From positions 1-14,711 of the forward strand of contig JAUNPT010000043.1 of assembly GCA_030536565.1 (NCBI GenBank): a stretch of DNA of 14,711 nt, read 5' to 3'. The notes beneath the pieces were generated by a model. It was not told the origin of the DNA. It did no database searches and saw only the letters and a list, made by a program, of their open reading frames with translations. Both the position numbers and the translations under genes were made by a program. Origin of the DNA: Eubacteriales bacterium. Lineage in GTDB: Bacteria; Bacillota; Clostridia; Lachnospirales; Lachnospiraceae. Below, one piece after another: positions 1-7,264 of this stretch; the stretch's first letter is position 1; each line of letters opens with the position of its first letter.

Positions 1-602
1 AACAGACGCAGGAACGATATGGAGTGAGAGGTTGGATTATAAGCGACCGTGGATATGATCTGGTACTGGGGGAAAAATCGAAAAGCAGAGAAATGATTTT
101 GCTGATTGTTTTGCTGATTGGGATTATGTTAATTTTATCTGAAAACAATTTGTTGGAATATGATTCTGGAATGCATAAGCTTCTGAATGGAAGCCGTAAT
201 GGACGGAGTTGGCTTACAAGAAGAAAAATATATGCGGCTGTAATTTTATCAACATTAATGTTTGCGATTGTATATGTTATAGATTTCCTGTACTTAAAAG
301 AAAGATTTGATTTTGTACATATGAATGCTCCATTGGCGAGTCTTAGTTTTGTGAAAGACTACATGGGATATGGAATATTTGCATCGGAAGGCTTATATAC
401 ATGGCTGATATCCATGTCAATCGGAGACGTTATAGGACTTCGGCTTGTATTAAGATTAGTTATATTAATTGTATCAATGGGTATTTCATTGGCAATGTCA
501 AGGTTTGCAGGTAAAAGAAAAGCTCGTGTATTAACGTGGATTGTGATTTTGATGTGGTCGGTGTATGTTTATAGTTTTGTGAAATGGGCTATGCTGTTGT
601 AA
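1..602 (+). CDS. ABC-2-type transporter permease, C-terminal part (5' end outside window)
   Basis: The reading frame is open from base 3 with no stop upstream, so this is the tail of a longer gene. A GTG at 24 is in frame but has no ribosome binding site. About 198 codons are visible. They show a hydrophobic segment (roughly residues 31-47 of the visible part), then a polar stretch containing GMHKLLNGSRNGRSWL and RRK, followed by four or five more hydrophobic segments and a short C-terminus. The small-residue/GR/K pattern just before a membrane segment is typical of ABC-2 exporter permeases (family knowledge). The ATPase gene begins 27 bases downstream on the same strand, which supports a permease/ATPase pair (inference). 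Substrate cannot be told. It could be another membrane partner of the ATPase rather than a true ABC-2 permease. Confidence 0.68.
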   Translation, partial: QTQERYGVRGWIISDRGYDLVLGEKSKSREMILLIVLLIGIMLILSENNLLEYDSGMHKLLNGSRNGRSWLTRRKIYAAVILSTLMFAIVYVIDFLYLKERFDFVHMNAPLASLSFVKDYMGYGIFASEGLYTWLISMSIGDVIGLRLVLRLVILIVSMGISLAMSRFAGKRKARVLTWIVILMWSVYVYSFVKWAMLL

Positions 603-629
603 TGATTATATATTTAAGGGGAGGAAGTA

Positions 630-1547
630 ATGAAGCTTGAGATAAAAAATCTAAAAAAGACATACGGAACAATTCAGGCGTTAAAAGGAATCAGCTATAC
701 ATTTAAACCGGGAATATATGGAATCCTTGGTGCTAACGGAGCTGGAAAGAGTACCATGATTAACCTGATTACTGATAATGTAGCAAGGGATAAGGGTAAT
801 GGTGGCTGTATTACATATCAGGACGACGAGATGACAAAAGATGTGTCAGAGGACATCTTAAAGCTTGGCAAGAAATTTCGTGCGGTTGTAGGATATATGC
901 CTCAGCAGCAGGGCTTTTATGAAGACTTTTCGCCGAAAGCATTTCTAAAATATATGGCAGAAATAAAGGGCGTGAAAGCAGTTACTTTAGCTGATGGGAC
1001 AAAGAAGAAGGTCAGTCAGCAGATAGACGAGCTTCTTGAGGTTGTAAATCTCACATCTGTTGCATATAAGAAGATTGGTGGATTTTCAGGCGGAATGAAG
1101 CAGCGTGTGTTACTGGCACAGGCACTTCTTGGAAATCCGAAGATTCTCATTCTTGATGAGCCAACAGCAGGCCTGGACCCTAAGGAACGAATTGCTATTA
1201 GAAATTATATTGCTGAATTATCAAAGGATAAGATAATTCTTTTTGCAACCCATGTAGTAAGCGACATTGAATGTATTGCCGACCAGGTGCTTTTGTTAAA
1301 GAGCGGAGAGATTATTGCTACTGGAACGCCAGTGGAGCTAATTGAACAGATGCAGGGCAAGGTTGGTGAAGTGACTTGTACCTTAGATGATGTGGGAAAG
1401 CTGCAGGAAAAGTATCATATAGGAAATATCAAGCAGAGAAAAGAAGGATTGGTGCTTCGACTAGTAGGGGATGAACTGCCAAAAGAGGCAGTGAGAGTGG
1501 ACAGTAATATAGATTTAGAAGATGTGTATCTGTATTATTTTGAATAG
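630..1547 (+). CDS. ABC transporter ATP-binding protein (ABC-2 exporter type)
   Basis: A 305-residue nucleotide-binding subunit that would power an ABC-2 permease, most likely the one encoded just upstream. Visible motifs in order are Walker A GANGAGKST (34-42), a Q-loop region YMPQQQ (89-94), the signature FSGGMKQR (152-159), Walker B LILDEP (173-178) with the D-loop AGLDP, and the switch histidine in ATH (208). About 90 residues follow the ATPase core and form a C-terminal extension, as in CcmA/antibiotic-export ATPases. The stretch between the Q-loop and the signature is a little long and basic (IKGVKAV...GTKKKV, 112-128). The start is set by GGGGAGG at 617-623, a strong ribosome binding site at proper spacing. 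The gene is followed by a hairpin terminator. ATPase identity is certain; the substrate is unknown. Confidence 0.95.
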   Translation: MKLEIKNLKKTYGTIQALKGISYTFKPGIYGILGANGAGKSTMINLITDNVARDKGNGGCITYQDDEMTKDVSEDILKLGKKFRAVVGYMPQQQGFYEDFSPKAFLKYMAEIKGVKAVTLADGTKKKVSQQIDELLEVVNLTSVAYKKIGGFSGGMKQRVLLAQALLGNPKILILDEPTAGLDPKERIAIRNYIAELSKDKIILFATHVVSDIECIADQVLLLKSGEIIATGTPVELIEQMQGKVGEVTCTLDDVGKLQEKYHIGNIKQRKEGLVLRLVGDELPKEAVRVDSNIDLEDVYLYYFE

Positions 1548-1560
1548 AATGTATATGTAT

Positions 1561-1602
1561 AAAAAGAGAGCGAATTCTGATATGACATTCGTTCTCTTTT
1601 TT
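1561..1602. terminator. Bidirectional Rho-independent terminator
   Basis: Bases 1561-1575 pair with 1587-1601 over 15 positions with one G-U wobble (1570/1592) and an 11-base loop. Runs of A on the left and T on the right form the outer stem and the U-tract, so the hairpin can end transcription from both the ABC ATPase (plus strand) and the convergent short-chain dehydrogenase (minus strand, ending at 1619). Confidence 0.85.
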
Positions 1603-1618
1603 AATAGGTTCAATCCTG

Positions 1619-2374
1619 CTACATTTTCTTCATCTGCTGTTTTGCTGTAATTGGAAGCAGCAGTTTTTTCGGCATGTGCTTGCAAAAAAACATGGCGAGC
1701 TGCATAAGGGGAGATGGTATGATTGTAAGTCTGCCTCTTGACATCTGGCGCAGACAGTAGTCAACACAGTATTTTACTGATATGCCGGGAAGTGCGAATT
1801 TAACATTTGCAACTTCATTAAAATTGGTGTCAACAGGACCTGGACAGAGCATGCTAATATGCACGTGGCTGCCCTGTTCGCGAAGTTCCTCATAAATTGC
1901 ACAGGTCATGCTTGTAACATAGGCTTTAGTTGCATAGTAGGCTGCCATGTATGGACCTCCCTGCATAAGGCCTGCGCTGGACGCAACATTTAGGATATAG
2001 CCGCTGTCACGTTGAACCATTTGTGGAAGTAAGGCTTTTGTTAAAATGTGGAGAGCTTTTATATTGACATCAATCATTGCCAGTTCTTTTTCTAAATCAG
2101 ATTCGATAAATGAACCAACATTACCAAAACCAGCATTATTGATAAGAATGCTGATTCTTTTTTTGCCGAGGGTCTCTCCAAGCTTTTTACATTTTTTAGG
2201 ACTGGAAAGATCACAGGTTATAATTTCACATTTTGTAGGGAGTGCAGCCGCCAGCTTTTCCAAAGCATCAGTGTTTCTTGCTACAAGAATAAGGTCAAAG
2301 CCTTTGCGGCTTAACCGGAAGGCAAATTCCTTTCCAATTCCAGAACTTGCTCCAGTAATACAAGCAATTGCCAT
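1619..2374 (-). CDS. Short-chain dehydrogenase/reductase (SDR, classical type)
   Basis: An NAD(P)-dependent oxidoreductase of 251 residues, cytosolic, substrate unknown. It has the classical SDR landmarks: the cofactor glycine motif TGASSGIG (7-14), CDLSS after strand 3 (54-58), NNAG (79-82), the catalytic serine in VASSAG (about S133), the catalytic pair Y146-x3-K150, and the PGPVDT turn (178-183). The C-terminal 40 residues are hydrophobic then basic (MQLAMFFCKHMPKKLL), as in the DltE/YqjQ-like subgroup, and may touch the membrane (inference). I chose the ATG at 2374 and not the in-frame TTG at 2389, because GGAG at 2384-2387 lies inside the first codons after that TTG and is correctly spaced for the ATG. 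The gene stands alone, convergent with the ABC genes and divergent from the YcxB-like gene. Confidence 0.93.
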   Translation of the reverse strand: MAIACITGASSGIGKEFAFRLSRKGFDLILVARNTDALEKLAAALPTKCEIITCDLSSPKKCKKLGETLGKKRISILINNAGFGNVGSFIESDLEKELAMIDVNIKALHILTKALLPQMVQRDSGYILNVASSAGLMQGGPYMAAYYATKAYVTSMTCAIYEELREQGSHVHISMLCPGPVDTNFNEVANVKFALPGISVKYCVDYCLRQMSRGRLTIIPSPLMQLAMFFCKHMPKKLLLPITAKQQMKKM

Positions 2375-2406
2375 AATACCATTCTCCAATCTACTTTATT
2401 TTTATG

Positions 2407-2435
2407 TTGTATGTTTTAGGTTTCTGCTTTAAAAT
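2407..2435 (+). promoter_or_regulatory. Candidate promoter of the YcxB-like/GNAT pair
   Basis: TTGTAT (2407-2412) and TAAAAT (2430-2435) are separated by 17 bases. They sit about 30 bases ahead of the start codon at 2466, with the ribosome binding site (AGGGGG, 2456-2461) between. The -35 is weak and the region is very AT-rich, so chance matches are likely. Confidence 0.4.
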
Positions 2436-2442
2436 ATAAATA

Positions 2443-2472
2443 ATTATAACACAACAGGGGGCATTATGGTAA
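2443..2472 (-). promoter_or_regulatory. Candidate promoter of the SDR gene (extended -10)
   Basis: Read on the minus strand, TATAAT (2448-2443) is preceded by TGT, forming an extended -10. TTACCA (2472-2467) lies 18 bases upstream as a possible -35. The predicted leader is about 60 bases. The 14-base block TGTGTTATAATTAT recurs exactly at the kinase promoter (10099-10086), which supports it as a real signal. It partly overlaps the predicted promoter of the divergent gene. Confidence 0.5.
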
Positions 2473-3023
2473 TTAAAAATAAAACTAAAATAACTGATGA
2501 GAGTATAACCGGAGTTATGAGAGCAAGCAATTTTGATAATGACAGGTATAAAAAGTTTAAGATTATATACAATCTGTTTGGACTGCTGTTTGGAATGATG
2601 CTGGTTCAAAGCCTTGTGAAGCATATGTTGGGCAGTGCGGAGGCAGACACATTTTTAACGGTATTTTTTGCAGTTGGAACAGTTATATTTCTTTATATAG
2701 GAATGGCCGGAATGGATAAGAGCAATAAAAAACGCTTTCAAAACATTTACAACAACATGAAAGGTGTAACATTTACATATACGATTGACAGTGAAGATAT
2801 TAAGGTTACTGATGAAGAAGATGACAGTGATATGTTTTCATGGGAAGATATTGTTAAGTGGAATCAGGATATGGAATATTTTTATTTATTTGTTAATCAG
2901 GAAAACTGCCTGATTATAGACAAAAAGGGCTTTATAAGCGGAACAGAAAAGGACTTAAAAGAACTTGCAACAGCTGTATTTGCGATTAGACAGAAGGTAA
3001 AGGAGAAGGAAAATGATAATTAG
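2466..3023 (+). CDS. YcxB-like membrane protein
   Basis: A 185-residue protein with a short polar N-terminus, two membrane segments (about 33-52 and 62-82) and a cytosolic C-terminal domain. The tail holds FTYTIDSEDIKV, then FSWEDIVKWNQD (124-135), then a hydrophobic strand and LIIDKKGF (149-156). This order (a beta strand, an S-x-x-[FY]-x-W-x-D-I segment, a hydrophobic strand and an I-[IP]-K-x-x-F end) is the pattern of the YcxB-like C-terminal family, whose function is unknown. The start is supported by AGGGGG at 2456-2461. The last 11 bases overlap the start of the GNAT gene, so the two are probably co-translated. The acidic run EEDDSD (117-122) in the tail is an odd local feature. Family assignment is from remembered pattern, not from a search. 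Confidence 0.75.
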   Translation: MVIKNKTKITDESITGVMRASNFDNDRYKKFKIIYNLFGLLFGMMLVQSLVKHMLGSAEADTFLTVFFAVGTVIFLYIGMAGMDKSNKKRFQNIYNNMKGVTFTYTIDSEDIKVTDEEDDSDMFSWEDIVKWNQDMEYFYLFVNQENCLIIDKKGFISGTEKDLKELATAVFAIRQKVKEKENDN

Positions 3024-3585
3024 AGAGTTAACAATTGAGCAGATGGACAGAATTTATAATGAGCATATAGTTGTTGATTTCCCATTATCAGAAGTAAAAC
3101 CTATGAGCAGCATAAGGGAGGGATATGAACATGGCAGGTATTTTGCTTATGGAATGTTTATGGGAGAACAACCGGAGAAGCTTTTAGCATATGCATTTTT
3201 TATTAGAAGCACAGTAAGTGATACGTTTTTACTGGATTATTTAGCTGTGGTGCGCGGTAATAGAAGCAATGGTACAGGGTCGTTATTTTTACATGAGCTT
3301 AAGAAAAGATGCAGGGAAGAAAATAAGAAGCTCATATTGGAGGTTGAAAATCCAGATTATGCGCCTGATGAGGAGATGGCAAAATACCGCAGAAAAAGAA
3401 TCCATTTTTACGAAAAAAATAATATGTGTGTGAGTGATGTGAGCTGTAACTTTTATAATAATGAATATTTAATTCTGTATGACAGAGATTGTGAATACAA
3501 ATGTCCGCTGCAGACGGAAATTGATAATGTCTACAGAGATTTTTTTGGCGAAAAGTTTGTTGATGAAAATGTGGTATTTCATTGA
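3013..3585 (+). CDS. GNAT-family N-acetyltransferase
   Basis: A 190-residue enzyme expected to move an acetyl group from acetyl-CoA to an amine; the acceptor is unknown. The core shows the GNAT motif A: strand LLDYLAVV (73-80) followed by the pyrophosphate loop R84-x-x-G-x-G89 and a helix, then LILEVENP (107-114) and RIHFYEKNNM (129-138), the motif-B helix and turn that usually holds the active-site tyrosine. The last 35 residues extend beyond the core. The ATG at 3013 is preceded by AGGAGAAGG and overlaps the end of the YcxB-like gene by 11 bases, indicating translational coupling. No convincing hairpin follows the stop before the next promoter at 3616, so some read-through is possible. Confidence 0.88.
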   Translation: MIIRELTIEQMDRIYNEHIVVDFPLSEVKPMSSIREGYEHGRYFAYGMFMGEQPEKLLAYAFFIRSTVSDTFLLDYLAVVRGNRSNGTGSLFLHELKKRCREENKKLILEVENPDYAPDEEMAKYRRKRIHFYEKNNMCVSDVSCNFYNNEYLILYDRDCEYKCPLQTEIDNVYRDFFGEKFVDENVVFH

Positions 3586-3615
3586 TAAGGCCCATGGATT
3601 CGTTACTTTTCGTCA

Positions 3616-3644
3616 TTGACAAACTGTATATAATAATGCATAAT
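3616..3644 (+). promoter_or_regulatory. Sigma-A-type promoter of the citrate synthase/aroA operon
   Basis: A perfect TTGACA (3616-3621) lies 17 bases ahead of CATAAT (3639-3644). The predicted transcript starts near 3651, giving a leader of about 50 bases to the start codon at 3704. This is the best promoter match in the window and fits the first gene of the six-gene run 3704-8951. Confidence 0.7.
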
Positions 3645-3703
3645 ACTAGAAATGTATTTTTATATACTTTAATACGATAAACTGTTCAGGAATGGAGATT
3701 GTT

Positions 3704-4228
3704 ATGGATAATAAAGAAAAAATCATGGAAGAGGTTCAGGAAAGCAATGAGAGCCATGCACAGAGAGCGGCCAGACTTTTTAAATCGGGATACAATTGTT
3801 CACAGGCAGTTTTTGCTGCATTTGCAGAGGATTATGGGATTGACAGAGAGCTGGCGTTACGTTTGTCCGCATCTTTTGGTGGCGGTATGGGAAGAATGCG
3901 TGAGGTGTGCGGTGCATTTTCCGGAATGATTATGGTTAATGGACTGGAGACTGGCTGCGTTGATGGCAGTGCACAGGGCAAGCTTGAAAACTATGAGGCG
4001 GTTCAGCACTTAGCCGAGGAGTATAAAAAGAAAAGTGGTGGCAGTATTATCTGCCGTGAGCTTTTGGGACTGGATAAGGCAGATAATGGGAAGGTTGAAA
4101 AATCAGAACCAACACCTACAGCCAGAACAGAAGGCTATTATAAAAAAAGACCTTGTATTCAGCTTGTAATGGATGCATGTGATATTCTTGATGCAGAATT
4201 AAATAAGATAGGAAAGGTTAGGGAATAG
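3704..4228 (+). CDS. C_GCAxxG_C_C family protein
   Basis: A 174-residue soluble protein of the C_GCAxxG_C_C family, whose function is not established; conserved cysteines suggest a redox or metal-binding role (family knowledge plus inference). Visible cysteines are C32 in YNCSQAV, C69 in VCGAFSG, C85, C117 in IICRELLG, and C151 and C159 near the end. A glycine loop SFGGGMGRM spans 57-65. The N-terminal 20 residues are charged and probably helical. I chose the ATG at 3704: GGAG at 3694-3697 is spaced six bases from it, while the upstream ATG at 3692 has that same GGAG inside its own first codons. It is the first gene of a likely operon, and its stop codon is one base from the citrate synthase start, so the two are probably translationally coupled. 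Confidence 0.88.
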   Translation: MDNKEKIMEEVQESNESHAQRAARLFKSGYNCSQAVFAAFAEDYGIDRELALRLSASFGGGMGRMREVCGAFSGMIMVNGLETGCVDGSAQGKLENYEAVQHLAEEYKKKSGGSIICRELLGLDKADNGKVEKSEPTPTARTEGYYKKRPCIQLVMDACDILDAELNKIGKVRE

Positions 4229-4229
4229 T

Positions 4230-5648
4230 ATGAATAATCAGGAAATGATGGAAATGACGACTGTAGAAAAGTCAGCATTTGAAGAACTCGTAAAGGAATG
4301 CACGCGTTCAGGCTCTATAAATCAGGATTTATATATTGAGTATGATGTAAAGAGAGGATTAAGAGACAGCAATGGTAATGGCGTATTAACAGGGCTTACA
4401 GAGATTTCAGATGTATGTGGCTGCCACAGCGTACATGGACGTAAGATTCCTGTGGACGGGGAATTATTTTTCCAAGGCTATAATGTAGAAGAAATTATTA
4501 AGGGTTCGAAAAGAGACCGCTTTAGGTTTGAGGAAACAACATATCTTCTGCTGTTTGGTTCACTTCCAACAGATAATCAGCTAGACAGCTTTATTCATAT
4601 TTTAACAGACCTTCAGGAGCTTTCAGGAGCATTTATACGTGATGTTATAATGAAGGCGACAAGCACTAATCTGATGAACTCACTGATGAAGAGTATTTTA
4701 AGTCTTTATTCATATGATGAGAAGCCGGACGATACCTCTGTTCCTAATGTGCTTCGTCAGTCATTACAGCTTATTGCCAAGATGCCATTGCTTTCAGTTT
4801 ACGCATATCAGGCATACAGGCATTTTAAGCTTGATGGTACTCTGATGATTAAAAATCCGAAGAAGGGTTATTCAACAGCTGAGAATATTCTTTATATGTT
4901 AAGAGATGACGGACAGTTTACAGAGCTTGAGGCTAAGGTGCTGGATATCTGTCTTGTGCTTCATGCAGAGCATGGCGGCGGCAATAATTCAACATTTACA
5001 ACGCATGTAGTCACTTCATCGGGAACAGATACATATTCAGCAATTGCTGCATCTATTGCCTCCTTAAAGGGACCTAAGCATGGAGGGGCTAACTTAAAGG
5101 TTCAGGAAATGTTTAAGAATATTGAGGAAAACTGTAAGGATTGGACAGATAAGAAGGAGCTATGCGAGTATCTGGAAAAAATTCTGGATAAAAAAGCTTT
5201 TGATAAAACAGGTCTTATTTATGGTATGGGACATGCTGTTTATACTAACTCTGATCCAAGAGAAGTGATTTTAAAGCGCTTTGCAAAAAAACTTTCAGAA
5301 GAAAAGGGTAAACAGAGTGAATTTGAATTGTACGAAATGGTTGAGAAGGAAGCGGGCAAGCTTATTATGCAGAAGCGCCAGATGTTTAAACCAGTTTGTG
5401 CAAATGTGGATTTTTACAGCGGATTTGTGTATACTATGTTAGGTATTCCAGAAGAATTATTTACACCTATGTTTGCGACAGCAAGAATTTCAGGCTGGTG
5501 TTCGCACCGTCTTGAGGAGCTGGTCAATGCTGGCAAGATTATTCGTCCTGCCTATAAGTATGTTGGTCATCACAGACCATACTGCTCAATGGAAGAAAGA
5601 GAGAATGTAGACCAGAAAACATTAGGGATGGAGCATATTACAAAGTAA
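4230..5648 (+). CDS. gltA: Citrate synthase (Si-type)
   Basis: Condenses oxaloacetate and acetyl-CoA to citrate in the cytosol. In anaerobes this usually feeds 2-oxoglutarate and glutamate synthesis through an incomplete TCA cycle (inference). All three catalytic residues of the family can be placed: H248 in HAEHGGGNNS, H335 in GMGHAVYTNSDPR, and D394 in NVDFYSG. Other landmarks are GLTEISDV (55-62), FFQGYNVEEI (80-89) and GPKHGGAN (281-288). At 472 residues it is longer than the usual 370-430, with about 40 extra N-terminal residues and a longer helical middle, as in the large clostridial/Bacteroides-like subgroup. This is not the unrelated Re-citrate synthase found in some clostridia. A ribosome binding site, AGGGA, sits inside the end of the previous gene. 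2-Methylcitrate synthase is a possible alternative; no prp genes are nearby. Confidence 0.93.
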   Translation: MNNQEMMEMTTVEKSAFEELVKECTRSGSINQDLYIEYDVKRGLRDSNGNGVLTGLTEISDVCGCHSVHGRKIPVDGELFFQGYNVEEIIKGSKRDRFRFEETTYLLLFGSLPTDNQLDSFIHILTDLQELSGAFIRDVIMKATSTNLMNSLMKSILSLYSYDEKPDDTSVPNVLRQSLQLIAKMPLLSVYAYQAYRHFKLDGTLMIKNPKKGYSTAENILYMLRDDGQFTELEAKVLDICLVLHAEHGGGNNSTFTTHVVTSSGTDTYSAIAASIASLKGPKHGGANLKVQEMFKNIEENCKDWTDKKELCEYLEKILDKKAFDKTGLIYGMGHAVYTNSDPREVILKRFAKKLSEEKGKQSEFELYEMVEKEAGKLIMQKRQMFKPVCANVDFYSGFVYTMLGIPEELFTPMFATARISGWCSHRLEELVNAGKIIRPAYKYVGHHRPYCSMEERENVDQKTLGMEHITK

Positions 5649-5663
5649 TAGTAGGTAAATATT

Positions 5664-6956
5664 ATGTCACAGTATGAAGTAAAAACAATGAATTATCCTG
5701 TACACTGTATGGTTGAGGTGCCAGGGTCTAAGAGTATGACTAACAGGGCTCTTTTATTGGCTGCATTATCAAATGAAAACTGCACACTTAATGGAGTTTT
5801 ATTTAGCGATGATTCAAGACATTTTCTTAGCAGTCTTATAGCATTAGGTTTTATCGTCGAGGTTAATGAGATTGACCGTCAGGTAATAATACATGGACAA
5901 GATGGTACTATCCCTGGAAAAAGCGGAACAATTAATGTTGGAAGCGCTGGTACGGCAGCAAGATTTTTAACTGCAATGCTTGCATTGTCTGATGGCGAAT
6001 ATACAATTAATGCGTCGGAGCAGATGAAGAAGCGTCCTATGCTTCCTCTGTTTGAGGCGTTAGAATCTATGGGGGCCCAATTTACATTCCTTGAGAAATA
6101 TGGGCATCTTCCAGTCTGCGTAAAGGGTGCGGCCATCAATGGGAAGGCGCCAAAGAATCATGTGTCTATAGATATTAGCAAGAGTACTCAGTTTTTAAGC
6201 GCACTTCTTATGGTTTCGCCTATGTTAAAGGATGGTTTGGATATTCATATAACAAGTGAAAAGACTGATGGTTCATACATTAGAATTACAACAAAAATGA
6301 TGCAGCAGTTTGGTGCAAAGGTTATCCATGAGGGTGCATTATATTCTATTCCTGCAGGGGAAAGATACAGAATCGAGACATATCAGATAGAACCAGATGT
6401 TTCCGCAGCATGTTATTTTTATGGAATAGCAGCATTAACTGGCGGACACGTAATTGTTAAAAATGTTCACTCTAATTCTATGCAGGGTGATATGAAGTTT
6501 TTAAATGTTTTAAAGCAAATGGGCTGTGTTGTAACTGAGGAACGAGAAGGCATCTGTGTTACAGGCCCGACAGATGGCGAATTTTATGGTGTTGATGTGG
6601 ATATGAATGATTTCTCAGACCAGACAATGACACTTGCAGCCATTGCACCATATGCTAAGTCACCTACATATATTCGTAATATTGCCCATATCAGACTTCA
6701 GGAATCTGATAGAATCCATGCTATTGTTACAGAGCTTACAAGGCTTGGAATAAAGGTTGAAGAAGAGGAAGGGGCAATACGAATTTACCCAGGAGAAGTT
6801 AAACCGGCAGTAATTGAAACCTATGATGACCATCGTATGGCAATGGCATTTGCCCTTGTTGGTTTGAAGACAGAAGGTATTGTTATTGATAACTGTGAGT
6901 GCTGTGGAAAGACATTTGAAAACTATTTCAGTGTACTGGACAAAATTTACTGCTAA
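5664..6956 (+). CDS. aroA: 3-Phosphoshikimate 1-carboxyvinyltransferase (EPSP synthase)
   Basis: The sixth shikimate-pathway step: shikimate-3-phosphate plus PEP gives EPSP, in the cytosol. The 430-residue length is normal. Key motifs are PGSKSMTNRALLLAAL (20-35, with substrate-binding K23, S24 and R28), GSAGTAARF (93-101, the PEP-side loop), KKRPM, SKSTQFLSALL, NDFSDQTMTLAA with catalytic D319, RLQESDRI, and DDHRMAMAFAL near the end. The loop reads GSAGTAAR and not the NAGTAMR of the enteric class, a difference in the region known to influence glyphosate sensitivity; sensitivity cannot be predicted from this alone. The gene starts 15 bases after citrate synthase with a weak ribosome binding site, so it is likely co-transcribed. 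No other aro genes are in the window, which suggests the pathway is dispersed. Confidence 0.97.
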   Translation: MSQYEVKTMNYPVHCMVEVPGSKSMTNRALLLAALSNENCTLNGVLFSDDSRHFLSSLIALGFIVEVNEIDRQVIIHGQDGTIPGKSGTINVGSAGTAARFLTAMLALSDGEYTINASEQMKKRPMLPLFEALESMGAQFTFLEKYGHLPVCVKGAAINGKAPKNHVSIDISKSTQFLSALLMVSPMLKDGLDIHITSEKTDGSYIRITTKMMQQFGAKVIHEGALYSIPAGERYRIETYQIEPDVSAACYFYGIAALTGGHVIVKNVHSNSMQGDMKFLNVLKQMGCVVTEEREGICVTGPTDGEFYGVDVDMNDFSDQTMTLAAIAPYAKSPTYIRNIAHIRLQESDRIHAIVTELTRLGIKVEEEEGAIRIYPGEVKPAVIETYDDHRMAMAFALVGLKTEGIVIDNCECCGKTFENYFSVLDKIYC

Positions 6957-6991
6957 GTATCAGTGCCATAACAAAAGTGGAGAACTTTATT

Positions 6992-7240
6992 ATGCATGAG
7001 ATTTTGATTATATATTTTGTGATTGCAAATATTGTGGGAGTTTCTATTATGGCAGCGGATAAACACAGAGCCATAAAACATAGATGGCGAATCCCAGAAA
7101 AAATGCTGTTTCTTGTAAGCCTCATTGGTGGAAGTATAGGAACATGGGCAGGAATGTACATATTTCACCATAAGACAAAGCACTGGTATTTTGTTGTGGG
7201 CATGCCACTTATATTATTTGTACAGGTATTGCTTGCGTAA
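6992..7240 (+). CDS. DUF1294 small membrane protein
   Basis: An 82-residue integral membrane protein of unknown function. It shows the DUF1294 landmarks: D23-K24-x-x-A27 after the first membrane segment, R33-I-P-E36, GGSIG (46-50), GM (54-55) and HHKT (59-62). About three hydrophobic segments are present (3-21, 38-58, 65-81). I chose the ATG at 6992, which has GGAG at 6979-6982 at a nine-base spacing; the in-frame GTG at 6977 overlaps that ribosome binding site and is unlikely. The gene is 35 bases after aroA and 24 bases before the ABC ATPase, and appears to be a member of the same transcription unit. Confidence 0.87.
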   Translation: MHEILIIYFVIANIVGVSIMAADKHRAIKHRWRIPEKMLFLVSLIGGSIGTWAGMYIFHHKTKHWYFVVGMPLILFVQVLLA

Positions 7241-7264
7241 ATATTTAAATAGAGGAGATAAAGC

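Noticed and set aside
2046..2432. Plus-strand open frame of 128 codons across the SDR gene
   Set aside because: It lies antisense to a gene with clear SDR motifs, has no ribosome binding site, and its translation has no recognisable features.
3593..3679. 28-codon plus-strand frame between the GNAT and C_GCAxxG_C_C genes
   Set aside because: It spans the TTGACA/CATAAT promoter, so most of it lies upstream of or across the transcript start, and it has no ribosome binding site.
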